64,000 nt of DNA, taken from an uncultured Pirellulaceae bacterium. Lineage in GTDB: Bacteria > Planctomycetota > Planctomycetia > Pirellulales > Pirellulaceae. The translations under genes and the position numbers were made by a program. Positions 32,431 to 41,947 of this stretch are shown piece by piece. Below the pieces are notes generated by a model, which worked only from the letters and a program-made list of their open reading frames with translations, was not told where the DNA came from and did not search any database. Each line of letters opens with the position of its first letter. Position 1 is the stretch's first letter. The stretch spans positions 87,104-151,103 of the forward strand of contig CALDHM010000033.1 of the NCBI GenBank assembly GCA_937941455.1, given 5' to 3'.

Positions 32431-32805
32431 GCGGTGCTCGCAAGGGTGTATCAAAATCGTTCAATCGGTCACTCACGACGTGATCGACCAACGTTTCTAA
32501 TCGCAAGTTGATCAAACGCAAGCCAATGTGCTGACGCCTACCGAACGCAAGCGACTGCCGGGCCGGTATTACCGGATTTTCTGCCATGCCGTTTCATTCC
32601 TGATTGTACCACACTCCATCTTCTGCGTCACGAGAAAGCGCGGGATGATGTTTGTCGAGCGACGCTAACAAAAATCTTTTCATCCATGATTGCAAATCCT
32701 GCGGCATTGGCACAGAATTTCAATCGCACAAGGACGAGTGAATGGGTACCGAAATATTCGGTCGCAATTTCTCCGTGATTGTCGTTGCAACAAATAGTAA
32801 AAACG
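32431..32805. other. Divergent intergenic region between the FKBP and LysR genes
   Basis: 375 bp that should contain both promoters. LysR regulators often bind such divergent regions, but no clear T-N11-A dyad could be singled out. No gene seen. Confidence 0.4.
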
Positions 32806-33768
32806 ATGGATCTCACCCAGCTTCGTTATTTCCTGACTGTCGTCGAATGCTCCAGCTTTACCCTAGCCGCCAAACAGTGCAATGTCACGCAACCGGCCTT
32901 GAGCCAACAGATCGCAAAATTAGAACGCGAATTCGGTTGCAGTCTGTTCAATCGCATGGGTCGCCACGTCACTCTCACGCCGCTCGGTCAAACGCTGCGT
33001 GAACGCGCCATGACTATCCTCAATTGCGTGGAGGATACGCGGCGGCAAATGCTTGACGACGGTCGCTTCGGCGTCATCAATTTTACGGTGGCTCCGGTGA
33101 TCGGCCAATATCTTTCGGCCAGAATCCTGCAAGCCGCCGCGCAAGAATTCCAAGAATGCGAACTGAATTTCTCCGAACTGCCAATCGTGGAAATCGTACG
33201 ACGGATCAAAAGCGGAGAGGTCGACGTCGGATTGGTACCCGACGTCATATGTTCCGATCGCGAAATCGAGCTGGAACAAGTTTTCGAGGAAGAACTGAAG
33301 CTGATGATCAACCGCGAGCATCGTCTGGCCGCCGAACGCCAGATCGACTTGAGCTCGTTGCATGGCGAAAAAATTTGCTTGTTAAATGACACCCATCATT
33401 ACAACTCCGGAATTTTGGATGTCTTCGATAGCCAGCGGATCAAAATCGGTAAGACCATCCAAGTCGACAGCTTCTCGATGATGAGCTATTTGGTTTCCCT
33501 CAACGAGGGTATCGGCTTTTTGCCCAGTTCCAGCGTCCCGCCAGCCGAGCCGAGCAAGCTGGTGTATCGTTCCTTGGCTGGAACTCCGATCCAACGTCGA
33601 ATCGCCCTGTGCTGGAATCGCCGCCGCTACATGACCCAGTTGCTGGGGAACTTTATCAAGGCGATGCGCCACTTCAACTTGCCCGAATTAAACCCGATTC
33701 TCCCTAACTACCAACCCGACGGCACTGACGGACGGGGAGTCCTCAAGACTCCTCCAGCACGCACGTGA
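32806..33768 (+). CDS. LysR-family transcriptional regulator
   Basis: The 320-residue protein has an N-terminal winged helix-turn-helix (MDLTQLRYFLTVVECSSFT, then AAKQCNVTQPALSQQIAKLE and LFNRMGRHVTLTPLG). A periplasmic-binding-like effector domain follows, with PVIGQYLSARILQ and VGLVPDVICSDREIE. OxyR-like redox cysteines are not evident. The effector and targets are unknown. The frame extends upstream to a TTG at 32779, but ATG 32806 begins the family-typical N-terminus. The FKBP gene is divergent from it. Confidence 0.9.
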   Translation: MDLTQLRYFLTVVECSSFTLAAKQCNVTQPALSQQIAKLEREFGCSLFNRMGRHVTLTPLGQTLRERAMTILNCVEDTRRQMLDDGRFGVINFTVAPVIGQYLSARILQAAAQEFQECELNFSELPIVEIVRRIKSGEVDVGLVPDVICSDREIELEQVFEEELKLMINREHRLAAERQIDLSSLHGEKICLLNDTHHYNSGILDVFDSQRIKIGKTIQVDSFSMMSYLVSLNEGIGFLPSSSVPPAEPSKLVYRSLAGTPIQRRIALCWNRRRYMTQLLGNFIKAMRHFNLPELNPILPNYQPDGTDGRGVLKTPPART

Positions 33769-33955
33769 TCGCCGCCTCGATGAAGTCCATTGCGTTGCGA
33801 TCGTCACGATCGCCATAATCCGCACATTCTTGCTCCGGTTTCCGGAATTCTTGCTGATCCATGCTCTTTGCTGCCATCCGACTCGGTTCAGGATCTAGTG
33901 TTCCTGGCAAAATTGCATACCTCTTCAATCTACCTCTCAACTTCCGGTTTGAACC

Positions 33956-35194
33956 ATGACCACGAGCTCGTTCGGCGACACGTTGCCAGCGTCCTTTCTC
34001 GGCGTTTCCCAGCAACCAGCTTTGGCTGACACTCATCCTTTTCCGAATGCCGTCAATTCAGAATGGAATACGGTCAAAGTCCTGAAGAAAAAGGCGCGGA
34101 TCCTGATCCTCGACGACGAAGAATTAGTCGTCAAGGTCGTCCAACGGTTCTTGCAACGCGAGGGCTACGAGCATTTCATCACACTCACCGACTCGACACA
34201 CGCGATTGAAACCATCACAAATGAAAATCCTGATACCGTGTTGATGGATATTCAAATGCCACAGGTCAGCGGGCTGGAGGTGCTGCACCAACGCAAATCG
34301 ATCCCACAACTTCTGTACACGCCTTTCATCATCCTCAGCGCGAACCACGACATCGAAACGAAACAACTGGCTCTCGAATTAGGCGCTACGGAGTTTCTGT
34401 CCAAGCCCGTGGAGCACATCGAACTAATCCTGCGGGTGCAAAATGCATTGATCGTCAAAAGCCACTTCGATCATCTTTCGAATTACACCAAAATGTTGGA
34501 GCAGAGGGTCAACGAACGTACTCTTCTGCTCGAACGCTCGCGCACGCAAATCCTCCAATGCCTCGCTCGAGCTGCGGAGTACCGCGACAATGAGACCGGT
34601 CGCCATGTCATGCGCGTCGGCATCTTTTGCCGGCTGATCGCAGAACAATTGCATCTGCCGGCTTCGTTCTGCCGACAGATCGAACTGGCCGCCCCGCTGC
34701 ATGACCTGGGAAAAATCGGCATTCCTGACTCTATCATGCTGGGCACTCACAAACTCAGTGAGGCGGAATATGAGGTGATGAAACAGCACTGCGAAATCGG
34801 CCGCCGCATCCTCGATCCGTTTGCCGCCGAGGAAATCGAATTGCTGAGCGATCCCGCGATCAATCGGGAGGAATTGCCCGAGTCGATGCGGATTCCGCTC
34901 ATGACCATGGCCGCTCGCATCGCCCAAACCCATCACGAAAAATGGGACGGTTCAGGTTACCCCCTGGGTCTGAAAGGGGAGCAGATTCCGATCGAGGGAC
35001 GAATCACCGCGGTCGCCGATGTCTACGACGCGTTGTGCAGTGAGCGGCCCTACAAGCCAAAATTTTCCCTCGAAAAATCGCTGGAGATTATGCTTTCCGA
35101 GCGAGGCACTCGTTTCGACCCGAACGTCTTGGACGCCTTCTGCGAGCGATTGCCTGCGATTGAAAAAATACGCCGCAAACTCAGCGACGATTGA
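33956..35194 (+). CDS. Response regulator with HD-GYP c-di-GMP phosphodiesterase domain
   Basis: A receiver domain covers residues 46-165, with acidic pair Asp53-Asp54, phospho-acceptor Asp98 (LMDIQMP) and Lys150 (FLSKP). A short coiled linker (YTKMLEQRVNERTLLLERS) leads to an HD-GYP domain from residue 198. HDLGKIGIPD (His249-Asp250) and HHEKWDGSGYPLGLKGEQIP (from residue 326) are intact. It is of the RpfG type that degrades cyclic di-GMP when phosphorylated. A stretch near residues 288-315 seems to be an insertion before the second motif. No cognate kinase is adjacent. Confidence 0.92.
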   Translation: MTTSSFGDTLPASFLGVSQQPALADTHPFPNAVNSEWNTVKVLKKKARILILDDEELVVKVVQRFLQREGYEHFITLTDSTHAIETITNENPDTVLMDIQMPQVSGLEVLHQRKSIPQLLYTPFIILSANHDIETKQLALELGATEFLSKPVEHIELILRVQNALIVKSHFDHLSNYTKMLEQRVNERTLLLERSRTQILQCLARAAEYRDNETGRHVMRVGIFCRLIAEQLHLPASFCRQIELAAPLHDLGKIGIPDSIMLGTHKLSEAEYEVMKQHCEIGRRILDPFAAEEIELLSDPAINREELPESMRIPLMTMAARIAQTHHEKWDGSGYPLGLKGEQIPIEGRITAVADVYDALCSERPYKPKFSLEKSLEIMLSERGTRFDPNVLDAFCERLPAIEKIRRKLSDD

Positions 35195-36080
35195 TCGACC
35201 GCATGCCTAGCAACATGTTCAGGACGCGCTTAGCTATATCAACCTGCAGAATCTCGGCAAGATAACGCCAGCCGGGGCAAGCGTTCACCTCCAGCAGCAG
35301 CGGTCGGCCATCCTCATCGTAAATTAAATCGATCCCCGCCAGCCGCGTCGCCAGCACGTTGGCCGTCCGCCGAGCCAAATCACGCGCGGTTTCATCCGGC
35401 TCAAAGGGGCTGACGCCCGCACCACGTGAGGCGTTCAGGCGCCAGTCGTCCTGCCGCGAGCGTTTCATCGCAAAGAGCTCCTCACCGATGACAAGCAACC
35501 TTAAGTCCCAGCCGTGATGACGAATGAATTTCTGCACGTAGATCGTTCGCTCGGACCGCTCGAGGGCTTGAAACACGCGACGCGCTAAACCAGGGTCGTT
35601 GACGCGCAACAAGCCCCGACCTTCACTCCCGAAAACTGGTTTGACAACGACATCGCTACCCAAGGACTCGAAGGCCTCATCCGCGTCGTCAGCCGTTTGG
35701 CAGGCCACAGTCGGCGGCACGGGTAATCCTGCAGCCTGTAGTCTTGCCAAGGCCAGAAATTTGTCGATGCAAACCTCGATGGCCCGCGAAGAGTTGAGCA
35801 CGGGAGTGCCCTGCTGCTCGAGAACACTCAAGGCATCCATCCGCAATACGACTTGTTCCAGGGAACCGCGCGGCATCGCGCGGCACAAGACACCGCAGCA
35901 ATTTCCTAAATCCATGTCTCCGCAAATCACGCGGCAGCTTTCGGCATCCAAACGGCAGCACAGGTCCTCGTAGCGGCACCGAACGAGGTGACAACATCCC
36001 GTCGCTGCACGATTCAAATCGTCCCAGTGCCACGGACCGACACTTCCTACAACAGCGATCCGCGGTGCCACGTCATCCAT
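35181..36080 (-). CDS. RimK-like ATP-grasp ligase, candidate tetrahydromethanopterin glutamate ligase
   Basis: The 299-residue ATP-grasp protein has the nucleotide-binding DVVVKPVFGSEGRGLLRV, then RHHGWDLRLLVIGEELFAMKR and the metal-binding LLLEVNACPGWRYL. It resembles RimK/MptN ligases that add glutamate. The first 70 residues contain about ten cysteines, which is unusual. Its start overlaps the mch stop by one base (TGATG), so the two are coupled, and a role in adding glutamate to the tetrahydromethanopterin side chain is inferred from that context. Its 3' end overlaps the convergent HD-GYP gene by 14 bases. Confidence 0.8.
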   Translation of the reverse strand: MDDVAPRIAVVGSVGPWHWDDLNRAATGCCHLVRCRYEDLCCRLDAESCRVICGDMDLGNCCGVLCRAMPRGSLEQVVLRMDALSVLEQQGTPVLNSSRAIEVCIDKFLALARLQAAGLPVPPTVACQTADDADEAFESLGSDVVVKPVFGSEGRGLLRVNDPGLARRVFQALERSERTIYVQKFIRHHGWDLRLLVIGEELFAMKRSRQDDWRLNASRGAGVSPFEPDETARDLARRTANVLATRLAGIDLIYDEDGRPLLLEVNACPGWRYLAEILQVDIAKRVLNMLLGMRSINRR

Positions 36081-37063
36081 CAGTCAACACCGTTGGGCAA
36101 CAAACCTAACGAGCGCAAAAACAACTCTTCGTGCAAAGAACCAGCGACAAATAATCTCCCCGTGCGGCAGTTGTTAAAAGTGACTCGCGCGGGACTGAAC
36201 AGCAGGCGATCGATTTTGTAAAAATCGCGGTCGTATTTTTCAAAGGTTTCCAAAAATGGACGTCCGAAATCCCGCGATCGGCAGCTCGGCAATTCCGCCA
36301 AAACGGCTTCGATCTGTGCGTCGTCGCAATCGACCCAGAGGGTCACGTCGCTGCCGAAAATGATCGCATCGTTCGTCCAACCAATGCTTTGCAAATCATC
36401 AGCGCCGATCGGCGGCAGGGGGCAGTTCCCAAACGCTCGCACGACCCGCGACAGGTCGAAGCCCAGTTCGAACAACTTGTGCATGGCCGTTTCAATGCAC
36501 CGCGCGACGATTTGAATGGTCCCCGGTAAGCTGGAGGTACGGGCAATGCAAAACGTCAATTCCGACGGAGGTAATTGGCAATCGATTCCGGCCAGCGTCA
36601 CGGCAGTTTCGGTCGGGAGTTTGGCCCCTTCCAATATCACGACACCCTGCGAGGCGATTTCTTGCAACTGGTACCGATCCAGCATACTTTCGCGTCCTCG
36701 CAACATCCGCGCCGGTCCGCTGGCCATCGCAAAATAATCTGCGGTTGACAGGGGCCAACCAGCGTATTGCGATCCGATGCAAGCCCACAGCGGATCGTCG
36801 GTTTCAACCATTACCGTCGGTAGCGGCCCAATCGATCCGCCTTGTGCGGCAAGGGAAACTTGTCCCAAGCCCGCCAAGCACAATTCCGCCAAGATACGAC
36901 CGCCGGCCAGTGTCCCTAGCCGATCCATGCCGAAGTCGAGAATCACGCTACCGCAGGCCCCCGGTAGGACGCGCACGTCAGCGGCATGTAATCGCTGGCC
37001 GCCGATCGCATCGATGGCGCTGCGAGCAAGTTGGTTGAGATTCTTTTGATTGATGGCCGCCAT
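36080..37063 (-). CDS. mch: Methenyltetrahydromethanopterin cyclohydrolase
   Basis: It interconverts methenyl- and formyl-tetrahydromethanopterin in the archaeal-type C1 pathway, which in bacteria is known from methylotrophs and planctomycetes, where it serves formaldehyde oxidation. Recognisable parts are NLNQLARSAIDAI, the central IASQGVVILEGAK and ELTFCIARTSSLPGTIQIVA, and the C-terminal YKIDRLLFSPARVTFNNCRT. The 327-residue length is typical. A coupled ATP-grasp gene follows. The other enzymes of the pathway (fae, ftr/fhc, mtdB) are not in this window. Confidence 0.92.
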   Translation of the reverse strand: MAAINQKNLNQLARSAIDAIGGQRLHAADVRVLPGACGSVILDFGMDRLGTLAGGRILAELCLAGLGQVSLAAQGGSIGPLPTVMVETDDPLWACIGSQYAGWPLSTADYFAMASGPARMLRGRESMLDRYQLQEIASQGVVILEGAKLPTETAVTLAGIDCQLPPSELTFCIARTSSLPGTIQIVARCIETAMHKLFELGFDLSRVVRAFGNCPLPPIGADDLQSIGWTNDAIIFGSDVTLWVDCDDAQIEAVLAELPSCRSRDFGRPFLETFEKYDRDFYKIDRLLFSPARVTFNNCRTGRLFVAGSLHEELFLRSLGLLPNGVD

Positions 37064-37117
37064 GATGGTTCTCGCCCCAAAACGCTGACTACACGTTCAA
37101 CAATTCGTTTCTTGTTT

Positions 37118-37504
37118 TCATCGATCGCTCCGCGTTTGTTTTTTCCCAAGGCGTTTTGCCAACTGGATCAGCGAGACACGGGCTTGCTCCAAACTGGGCA
37201 TCCGATTTCCTTGGGGGCGCACGATCAAATCCCAATCTGCCGGCAAGGAATGTTGCTCCAGTCGAAAGGCCTCCCGCACGACTCGCTTCCAACGATTGCG
37301 TTGCACCGCGTTGCCAAACCGCTTGCCAATTGACAATCCGAGCCTTGGGGTTCCCTTACCCATCGAGCGTTGACGACCATTGATTTGCAGCCAGGCATCG
37401 GCGACGTACAACCGCGTCTGGAACACCGCCGCATATTCTCCGGGCTTGCAGACGCGCTGTCGCTTGGTGAACGGTAGATCCAAAAGTCTTTCTCCGCTCA
37501 CCAC
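37118..37504 (-). CDS. rnpA: Ribonuclease P protein component
   Basis: This small basic protein helps the RNase P RNA mature tRNA 5' ends. The core starts FTKRQRVCKPGEYAAVFQTR and contains the diagnostic LGLSIGKRFGNAVQRNRWKR and VVREAFRL, then WDLIVRPQ. Start codons GTG 37504 and GTG 37501 lie in GTGGTGA at the DnaJ-like stop, so translation is probably coupled. Unusually, it is not next to rpmH; the upstream partner is the DnaJ-like gene, and mch follows 54 bases downstream. Confidence 0.92.
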   Translation of the reverse strand: MVSGERLLDLPFTKRQRVCKPGEYAAVFQTRLYVADAWLQINGRQRSMGKGTPRLGLSIGKRFGNAVQRNRWKRVVREAFRLEQHSLPADWDLIVRPQGNRMPSLEQARVSLIQLAKRLGKKQTRSDR

Positions 37505-38466
37505 TTCAAGTCACCGCGCAAGTCCTGACGTTCGATTTGAGCAAGCAACGTTTTCAACTCGCGCGACTGCGAATCCGGGATGTTCTCGGGGACCATCACT
37601 TTCAGTTCGACCAGCAAATCTCCTTTTTGCCCTTGATCCGTTCGCACCCCCATCCCTTTCAACCGGAGAACGCGGCCGCTATTTGAACGGGGCGGAACCT
37701 TGAGCGCGACCGTACCGTAGGGAGTTGGCACATCGACCGTGGTGCCCCAGATCGCCTCCGAGACAGTAATCTCGAGACTGAGATTGAGATTCAATCCGGT
37801 GCGCCGAAAGAATGGATGCGGCGCGATTTGCACCCTCACGTAGAGATCGCCCCGGCGATTTCCGGAACCGACGGCCCCCTGATTCTTGAGGCGAATTTTC
37901 TTACGATCCTCGATGCCTGCCGGAATTTTCACGGCAATGGTTTTGACACCATCAGGCCGCTGCACCGTCACGCGATGCTCGCCTCCCAATACAGACACGG
38001 CAAACGGAATTGTGATCTCTGTCTCGATGTCCAGCGACGATTCCTCAGGCTCAGGGCTTTCTCCACCGCGGCCGCCAAAATCGCCCGGATTGAACCCGCC
38101 GAATTGCCGCAGAATTTCTTCGAACCCCATACCACCGGCTCTAGATCGCCCCCGGCGATTGCCGAAGATTTGGCTGAGGTCGATCTCCATGCCCCCCGGC
38201 GGGACTTGCCCCTCAAAGGGTTGTCCGCCTGGGCCCCTCATTTGCTCGAAATTTGGGCCGAAACGGTCGTACAACACCCGTTTCTTTTCATCGCCTAGGA
38301 CATCGTACGCTTGCTGGATTTTTTGGAACTTCTGCTTAGCTTTTTCTTTGTCCTCGTGCAAGTCGGGATGGTATTGCTTGGCCAGCTTGCGATATGCCTT
38401 TTGGATTTCCTGTTGAGTAGCTGTCTTGGGGACGTTGAGCACCTTGTAGTAGTCGTCGTTTGACAT
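37498..38466 (-). CDS. DnaJ-like chaperone without zinc finger (CbpA type)
   Basis: The J-domain occupies residues 1-70 with the HPD motif at 33-35 (QYHPDLHEDK). A Gly/Phe-rich region (GGFNPGDFGGRGGE) precedes two C-terminal substrate-binding domains beginning DIETEITIPFAVSVLGGEHR. The CxxCxGxG zinc finger of DnaJ is absent, giving the type II layout. It should stimulate DnaK. The ATG at 38466 lacks a strong Shine-Dalgarno sequence. It overlaps rnpA and is divergent from the sigma factor gene, 285 bases away. Confidence 0.92.
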   Translation of the reverse strand: MSNDDYYKVLNVPKTATQQEIQKAYRKLAKQYHPDLHEDKEKAKQKFQKIQQAYDVLGDEKKRVLYDRFGPNFEQMRGPGGQPFEGQVPPGGMEIDLSQIFGNRRGRSRAGGMGFEEILRQFGGFNPGDFGGRGGESPEPEESSLDIETEITIPFAVSVLGGEHRVTVQRPDGVKTIAVKIPAGIEDRKKIRLKNQGAVGSGNRRGDLYVRVQIAPHPFFRRTGLNLNLSLEITVSEAIWGTTVDVPTPYGTVALKVPPRSNSGRVLRLKGMGVRTDQGQKGDLLVELKVMVPENIPDSQSRELKTLLAQIERQDLRGDLKW

Positions 38467-38751
38467 CGTGAACGATTATTCGTTTGGAATGATCAACATC
38501 GGAAATGCAAAACACTAGGATTTTACCACTTGCAGCAAGTTTCTTCGAGGCAACATCCGCCACAAAACCTCGACATCGTGTTGATTTTCGGCAACATCAA
38601 CATGCGGTAACGGAGTGAAAAACGACGATACACGCCGTGAAATAGTGGAAAAAACGGCTTTCGCTTAGATTTTAACCTACAGCCGAGTCCACTGGCATCG
38701 CGACTGCTTCCTATTGCCCGGCAACTGTCCGCCAATGCAAGGGAGCCGTGC

Positions 38752-40344
38752 ATGTCGAAACGCAAATCTGATCCGAATCAACCGGGAAATCCACGCAATG
38801 AACTGCCGATCACCAAGACCTTCGATGATGATCTGCTGGACGACCAACATTTGACCGTCGGTCAAGACGCGGATTTCGAGGCCGATGAACTGGCTGTCGA
38901 AGATCTCCCCCATCGCGAAGAGGACTCCGAAGCCAGCCCAATTGATGATCCCGTTCGCATGTACCTGATGCAAATGGGACGAATCCCGCTCCTATCCCGC
39001 GATGAAGAACTGATATCCGCCCGCCGGATCGAGAGTACCCGCTTCATCTATCGCAATCATCTCTTGTCGAGCGACTTCATGCTGCGAGCGGCTTATGAAA
39101 TGCTCAAAAAGGTCAGCCAGGGACAACTCCGCCTAGATCGCACGATCGAGGTCTCAGTGACCAACAAAGCCGAGAAAAAACGGATCATGCAGCGCATCGG
39201 TCCGAACTTGGTGACGCTCGACGCCCTCCTCAAACAAAATCGCCGGGACTTCTTTTTCGCCATCAACCGAAAAAATCCGAAGCGAGATCGTCACCGCGTC
39301 TGGCGACAATTAGTCGTTCGCCGCAACAAGTGCATTCGGCTCGTCGAGGAGCTCAATCTGCGGCACAGTCGCCTGTATCCGTTCTTCGCACGGTTAGATG
39401 TCATCAACGAACGGATGCAATCGCTCCGCCAATTGCTCCGCGACATCCGCGGTGGAAACGACCAACTCGGCAACTACGCTGAAGTTCGAGCCGAATTGAA
39501 TATGCTGATGAAGCTGGTTCAAGAAAGCCCCGCCACGCTCAACCGCAAAATTCAAGCCACGCGTCACAGTGCCCAACTCCATGATGCGGCCAAACGAACG
39601 TTATCAGCCGGCAATCTGAGATTGGTGGTTTCGATCGCCAAAAAATATCGGAATCGCGGTTTGAGCTTTCTCGACTTGATCCAAGAGGGAAATACTGGGC
39701 TGATGCGAGCCGTCGATAAATTCGAGCACAAACGGGGTTATAAGTTTTCCACCTACGCGACTTGGTGGATCCGCCAGGCGATCACGCGAGCGATTGCCGA
39801 CCAAAGCCGGACGATCCGCGTGCCCGTGCACATGATCGATACCATGACCAAGGTACGCAACGTGATTCGCGAACTGGTGCAAGAATTAGGCCGCGAACCA
39901 AGCCCAGAGGAAACCGCTAAACGGGCGAGAATGTCCATCGAAGATGCCCGTGTCATCATCAAAATGGCGCGGCAACCTCTCTCGCTCGATCAACCCGTAG
40001 GCGAGCATGAGGAAAGCTATTTCGGCGAATTCCTCAAGGATCACCGCGAGGACGATCCGCTGTACGAGTCGAATCAAGAGGCACTCAAACATCGGATCGA
40101 AGAGGCTATGGAACACCTCAATTTCCGCGAACGTGAGATCCTCAAACTTCGCTATGGTCTGACCGACGGGTATGCCTACACGCTGGAGGAGGTTGGCAAA
40201 ATTTTCTCGGTGACTCGCGAGCGGGTGCGGCAAATCGAGTCCAAGGCCGTGCGAAAATTGCAGCAGCCCTTCCGCAGCCGCCCACTCAGTGGCTTTCTCG
40301 ATGACCCCGAACTCAATCTCGATTCCAAACCAGTGGAAAAATGA
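38752..40344 (+). CDS. rpoD: Primary-type RNA polymerase sigma-70 factor
   Basis: The 530-residue factor has an acidic N-terminus and region 1.2 ([20 protein letters not shown]). A long non-conserved helical insertion covers about residues 120-270. Region 2 follows ([20 protein letters not shown], then [20 protein letters not shown]), then region 3 and region 4 with [16 protein letters not shown] and the helix-turn-helix [17 protein letters not shown]. Conservation in regions 2.4 and 4.2 is that of a housekeeping sigma, but a close alternative sigma cannot be excluded. AAGGGAG lies seven bases before the ATG. A terminator follows at 40438. Confidence 0.85.
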   Translation: MSKRKSDPNQPGNPRNELPITKTFDDDLLDDQHLTVGQDADFEADELAVEDLPHREEDSEASPIDDPVRMYLMQMGRIPLLSRDEELISARRIESTRFIYRNHLLSSDFMLRAAYEMLKKVSQGQLRLDRTIEVSVTNKAEKKRIMQRIGPNLVTLDALLKQNRRDFFFAINRKNPKRDRHRVWRQLVVRRNKCIRLVEELNLRHSRLYPFFARLDVINERMQSLRQLLRDIRGGNDQLGNYAEVRAELNMLMKLVQESPATLNRKIQATRHSAQLHDAAKRTLSAGNLRLVVSIAKKYRNRGLSFLDLIQEGNTGLMRAVDKFEHKRGYKFSTYATWWIRQAITRAIADQSRTIRVPVHMIDTMTKVRNVIRELVQELGREPSPEETAKRARMSIEDARVIIKMARQPLSLDQPVGEHEESYFGEFLKDHREDDPLYESNQEALKHRIEEAMEHLNFREREILKLRYGLTDGYAYTLEEVGKIFSVTRERVRQIESKAVRKLQQPFRSRPLSGFLDDPELNLDSKPVEK

Positions 40345-40437
40345 TCAGAAGACGACGCTAGTGATACTCACCTTGCAAGAACTCGACATTCGCTGGCAGA
40401 AATCCTCGCAGCAATCGAAGCCGCGACTCTAAAATGC

Positions 40438-40478
40438 AAAAAGCCACTCGGAAATAGCTGCCCGAGTGGCTTGTCTTT
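40438..40478. terminator. Bidirectional terminator between the sigma factor and lipoprotein genes
   Basis: AAGCCACTCGG and CCGAGTGGCTT form a perfect 11-bp stem with loop AAATAGCTGC. A T-rich tract follows on the plus strand (GTCTTT), and the minus strand reads TTTTTGC. It serves two convergent genes. Confidence 0.85.
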
Positions 40479-40513
40479 CACTTGCTGATGGGACCAACGG
40501 CTCACGAAGGAGC

Positions 40514-40789
40514 TTATTGGCCGCCTCCGCCATCTGAGGCATTGTTCAGTGCATCCTTGGCCTTGTCGACCGCGTCTTCGACTTTCTTCGCGGCGTCATC
40601 GAGCATTTCCTTGCCCTTTTCTGCTGCGTTTTCCATCGCCTGCTCGGCCTTCTCGCCCAACTCTTCGGCCTTGCGAGCAGCATCTCTGGTCGCTTGATCA
40701 ACCGTCTTTTTGATGTCTTTGGGAGCTGTTTCGCAGCCGAACATGGCTGCTACCGCGGCACAAAGAAACAAGGAGCTCAGTCGTTTCAT
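40514..40789 (-). CDS. Small helical lipoprotein
   Basis: A 91-residue protein with a lipoprotein-type signal (LFLCAAVAAMFGC). An Ala/Lys/Glu-rich region follows with 11-residue-like periodicity (AARKAEELGEKAEQAMENAA, then KKVEDAVDKAKDALNN), predicted to be one long amphipathic helix, and a Gly-rich end. It resembles apolipoprotein- or LEA-like repeats; the role is unknown. ATG 40789 has GAGAG nine bases upstream; ATG 40798 is an alternative. Confidence 0.65.
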   Translation of the reverse strand: MKRLSSLFLCAAVAAMFGCETAPKDIKKTVDQATRDAARKAEELGEKAEQAMENAAEKGKEMLDDAAKKVEDAVDKAKDALNNASDGGGGQ

Positions 40790-41195
40790 CGTAGTCATCT
40801 CTCGGAGGGAATCGATAAGGCGCACGAAACACTCGCACACTCAGTGATCTGTGGTGGACACGGCTGTTTGAAACACAGTCTAAATCAACTGCAGCAGCCG
40901 CACTACTATTTTAGTATCGAACTTTTTTTGACCTTTGCAACTGCCCAACAGCTGATACTCAAGAAGTGGATTTTTCGGGGTTATTCCCCCTTAAAATTCG
41001 TATTATCGCATGACAAATCCGCCTGTTGTTTCGTTTGGCTGCCCTATTCCACGCATCTTTCCTCAAGTGATCCGATCGCGACGTTCTGTCCCGAGTTCAA
41101 GAAACAGCACCCAATGCTTGACAAGGTCACCCGATTTGCCCCAATGTCCCGCGGCATGTTAAACTGCGAAACTTGATAAGTAAACGGTGAACCTG
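40790..41195. other. Divergent intergenic region before the isochorismatase-type gene
   Basis: 406 bp between two divergent starts. No gene, repeat or clear promoter pair seen. Confidence 0.4.
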
Positions 41196-41783
41196 ATGTC
41201 TCAAGCTCGTCCTTGGCAACGTAGCCCATACCTTCTTGATCCCCAACAATCCGGGCTTCTCGTTGTTGATGTCCAAACGAAACTGATTCCGCATATCGCT
41301 AATCACCAAGTGGTGACTTGGAACATTCGCAGGTTGCTGGATGCCGCCGCCCTCTGCGGAGTCCCCGCCGTTGCCACCGAGCAATATCCGCAAGGCCTCG
41401 GGGAAACAATTCCCGACCTGCGGCAGCGATTGTCTCAGCCAGTCGTCAAGGCAATGTTCAGCTGCCGGGAATGTCAAGCGGATTTGCAAAAAATATTTTC
41501 GCGAGGCATCAAACAACTTGTTGTCGTTGGCATTGAGGCCCATGTGTGTGTCTTGCAAACCGTCCTCGATTTGCTCGCCAATAAGATAGCACTTTTCGTA
41601 CCTGCCGATGCGATCGGCTCGCGCACCCCGCTGGACCACGACATCGCCATCCAGCGGATGAGCCGAGCCGGCGCGACCATCACGACCACCGAAGCGGTCA
41701 TTTTCGAATGGGCCGAAACGTCAGCCAACCCAATCTTCAAGTCGCTCAGTCAACTCGTTCGCGAAGTTCCACCTACGGTTTAA
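41196..41783 (+). CDS. Isochorismatase-family cysteine hydrolase
   Basis: The 195-residue hydrolase has the family catalytic residues Asp25 (GLLVVDVQTKL) and Cys118 (GIEAHVCVLQTVLDL), with a candidate catalytic Lys near residue 85. ATEQYPQGLG supplies substrate-pocket residues. It is closest in style to YcaC-like hydrolases of unknown substrate. ATG 41196 is preferred to GTG 41187 because GGTGA lies at a suitable distance upstream. It converges on the anti-sigma factor gene. Confidence 0.88.
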   Translation: MSQARPWQRSPYLLDPQQSGLLVVDVQTKLIPHIANHQVVTWNIRRLLDAAALCGVPAVATEQYPQGLGETIPDLRQRLSQPVVKAMFSCRECQADLQKIFSRGIKQLVVVGIEAHVCVLQTVLDLLANKIALFVPADAIGSRTPLDHDIAIQRMSRAGATITTTEAVIFEWAETSANPIFKSLSQLVREVPPTV

Positions 41784-41947
41784 ACAGGTATGTCACGATC
41801 GAATTTCGATCCGCCCTCGTCGCTGCCTGGTCCGCAGAAAAGGCTGCCTAAGAACTTGACCACGTGCGGTCCTCCTGTTCAAACAATCTGTTATCGATCG
41901 CCGCCGATGACCTGACTCTTGGACGCAATCTGCGCCTTGACATGGAC

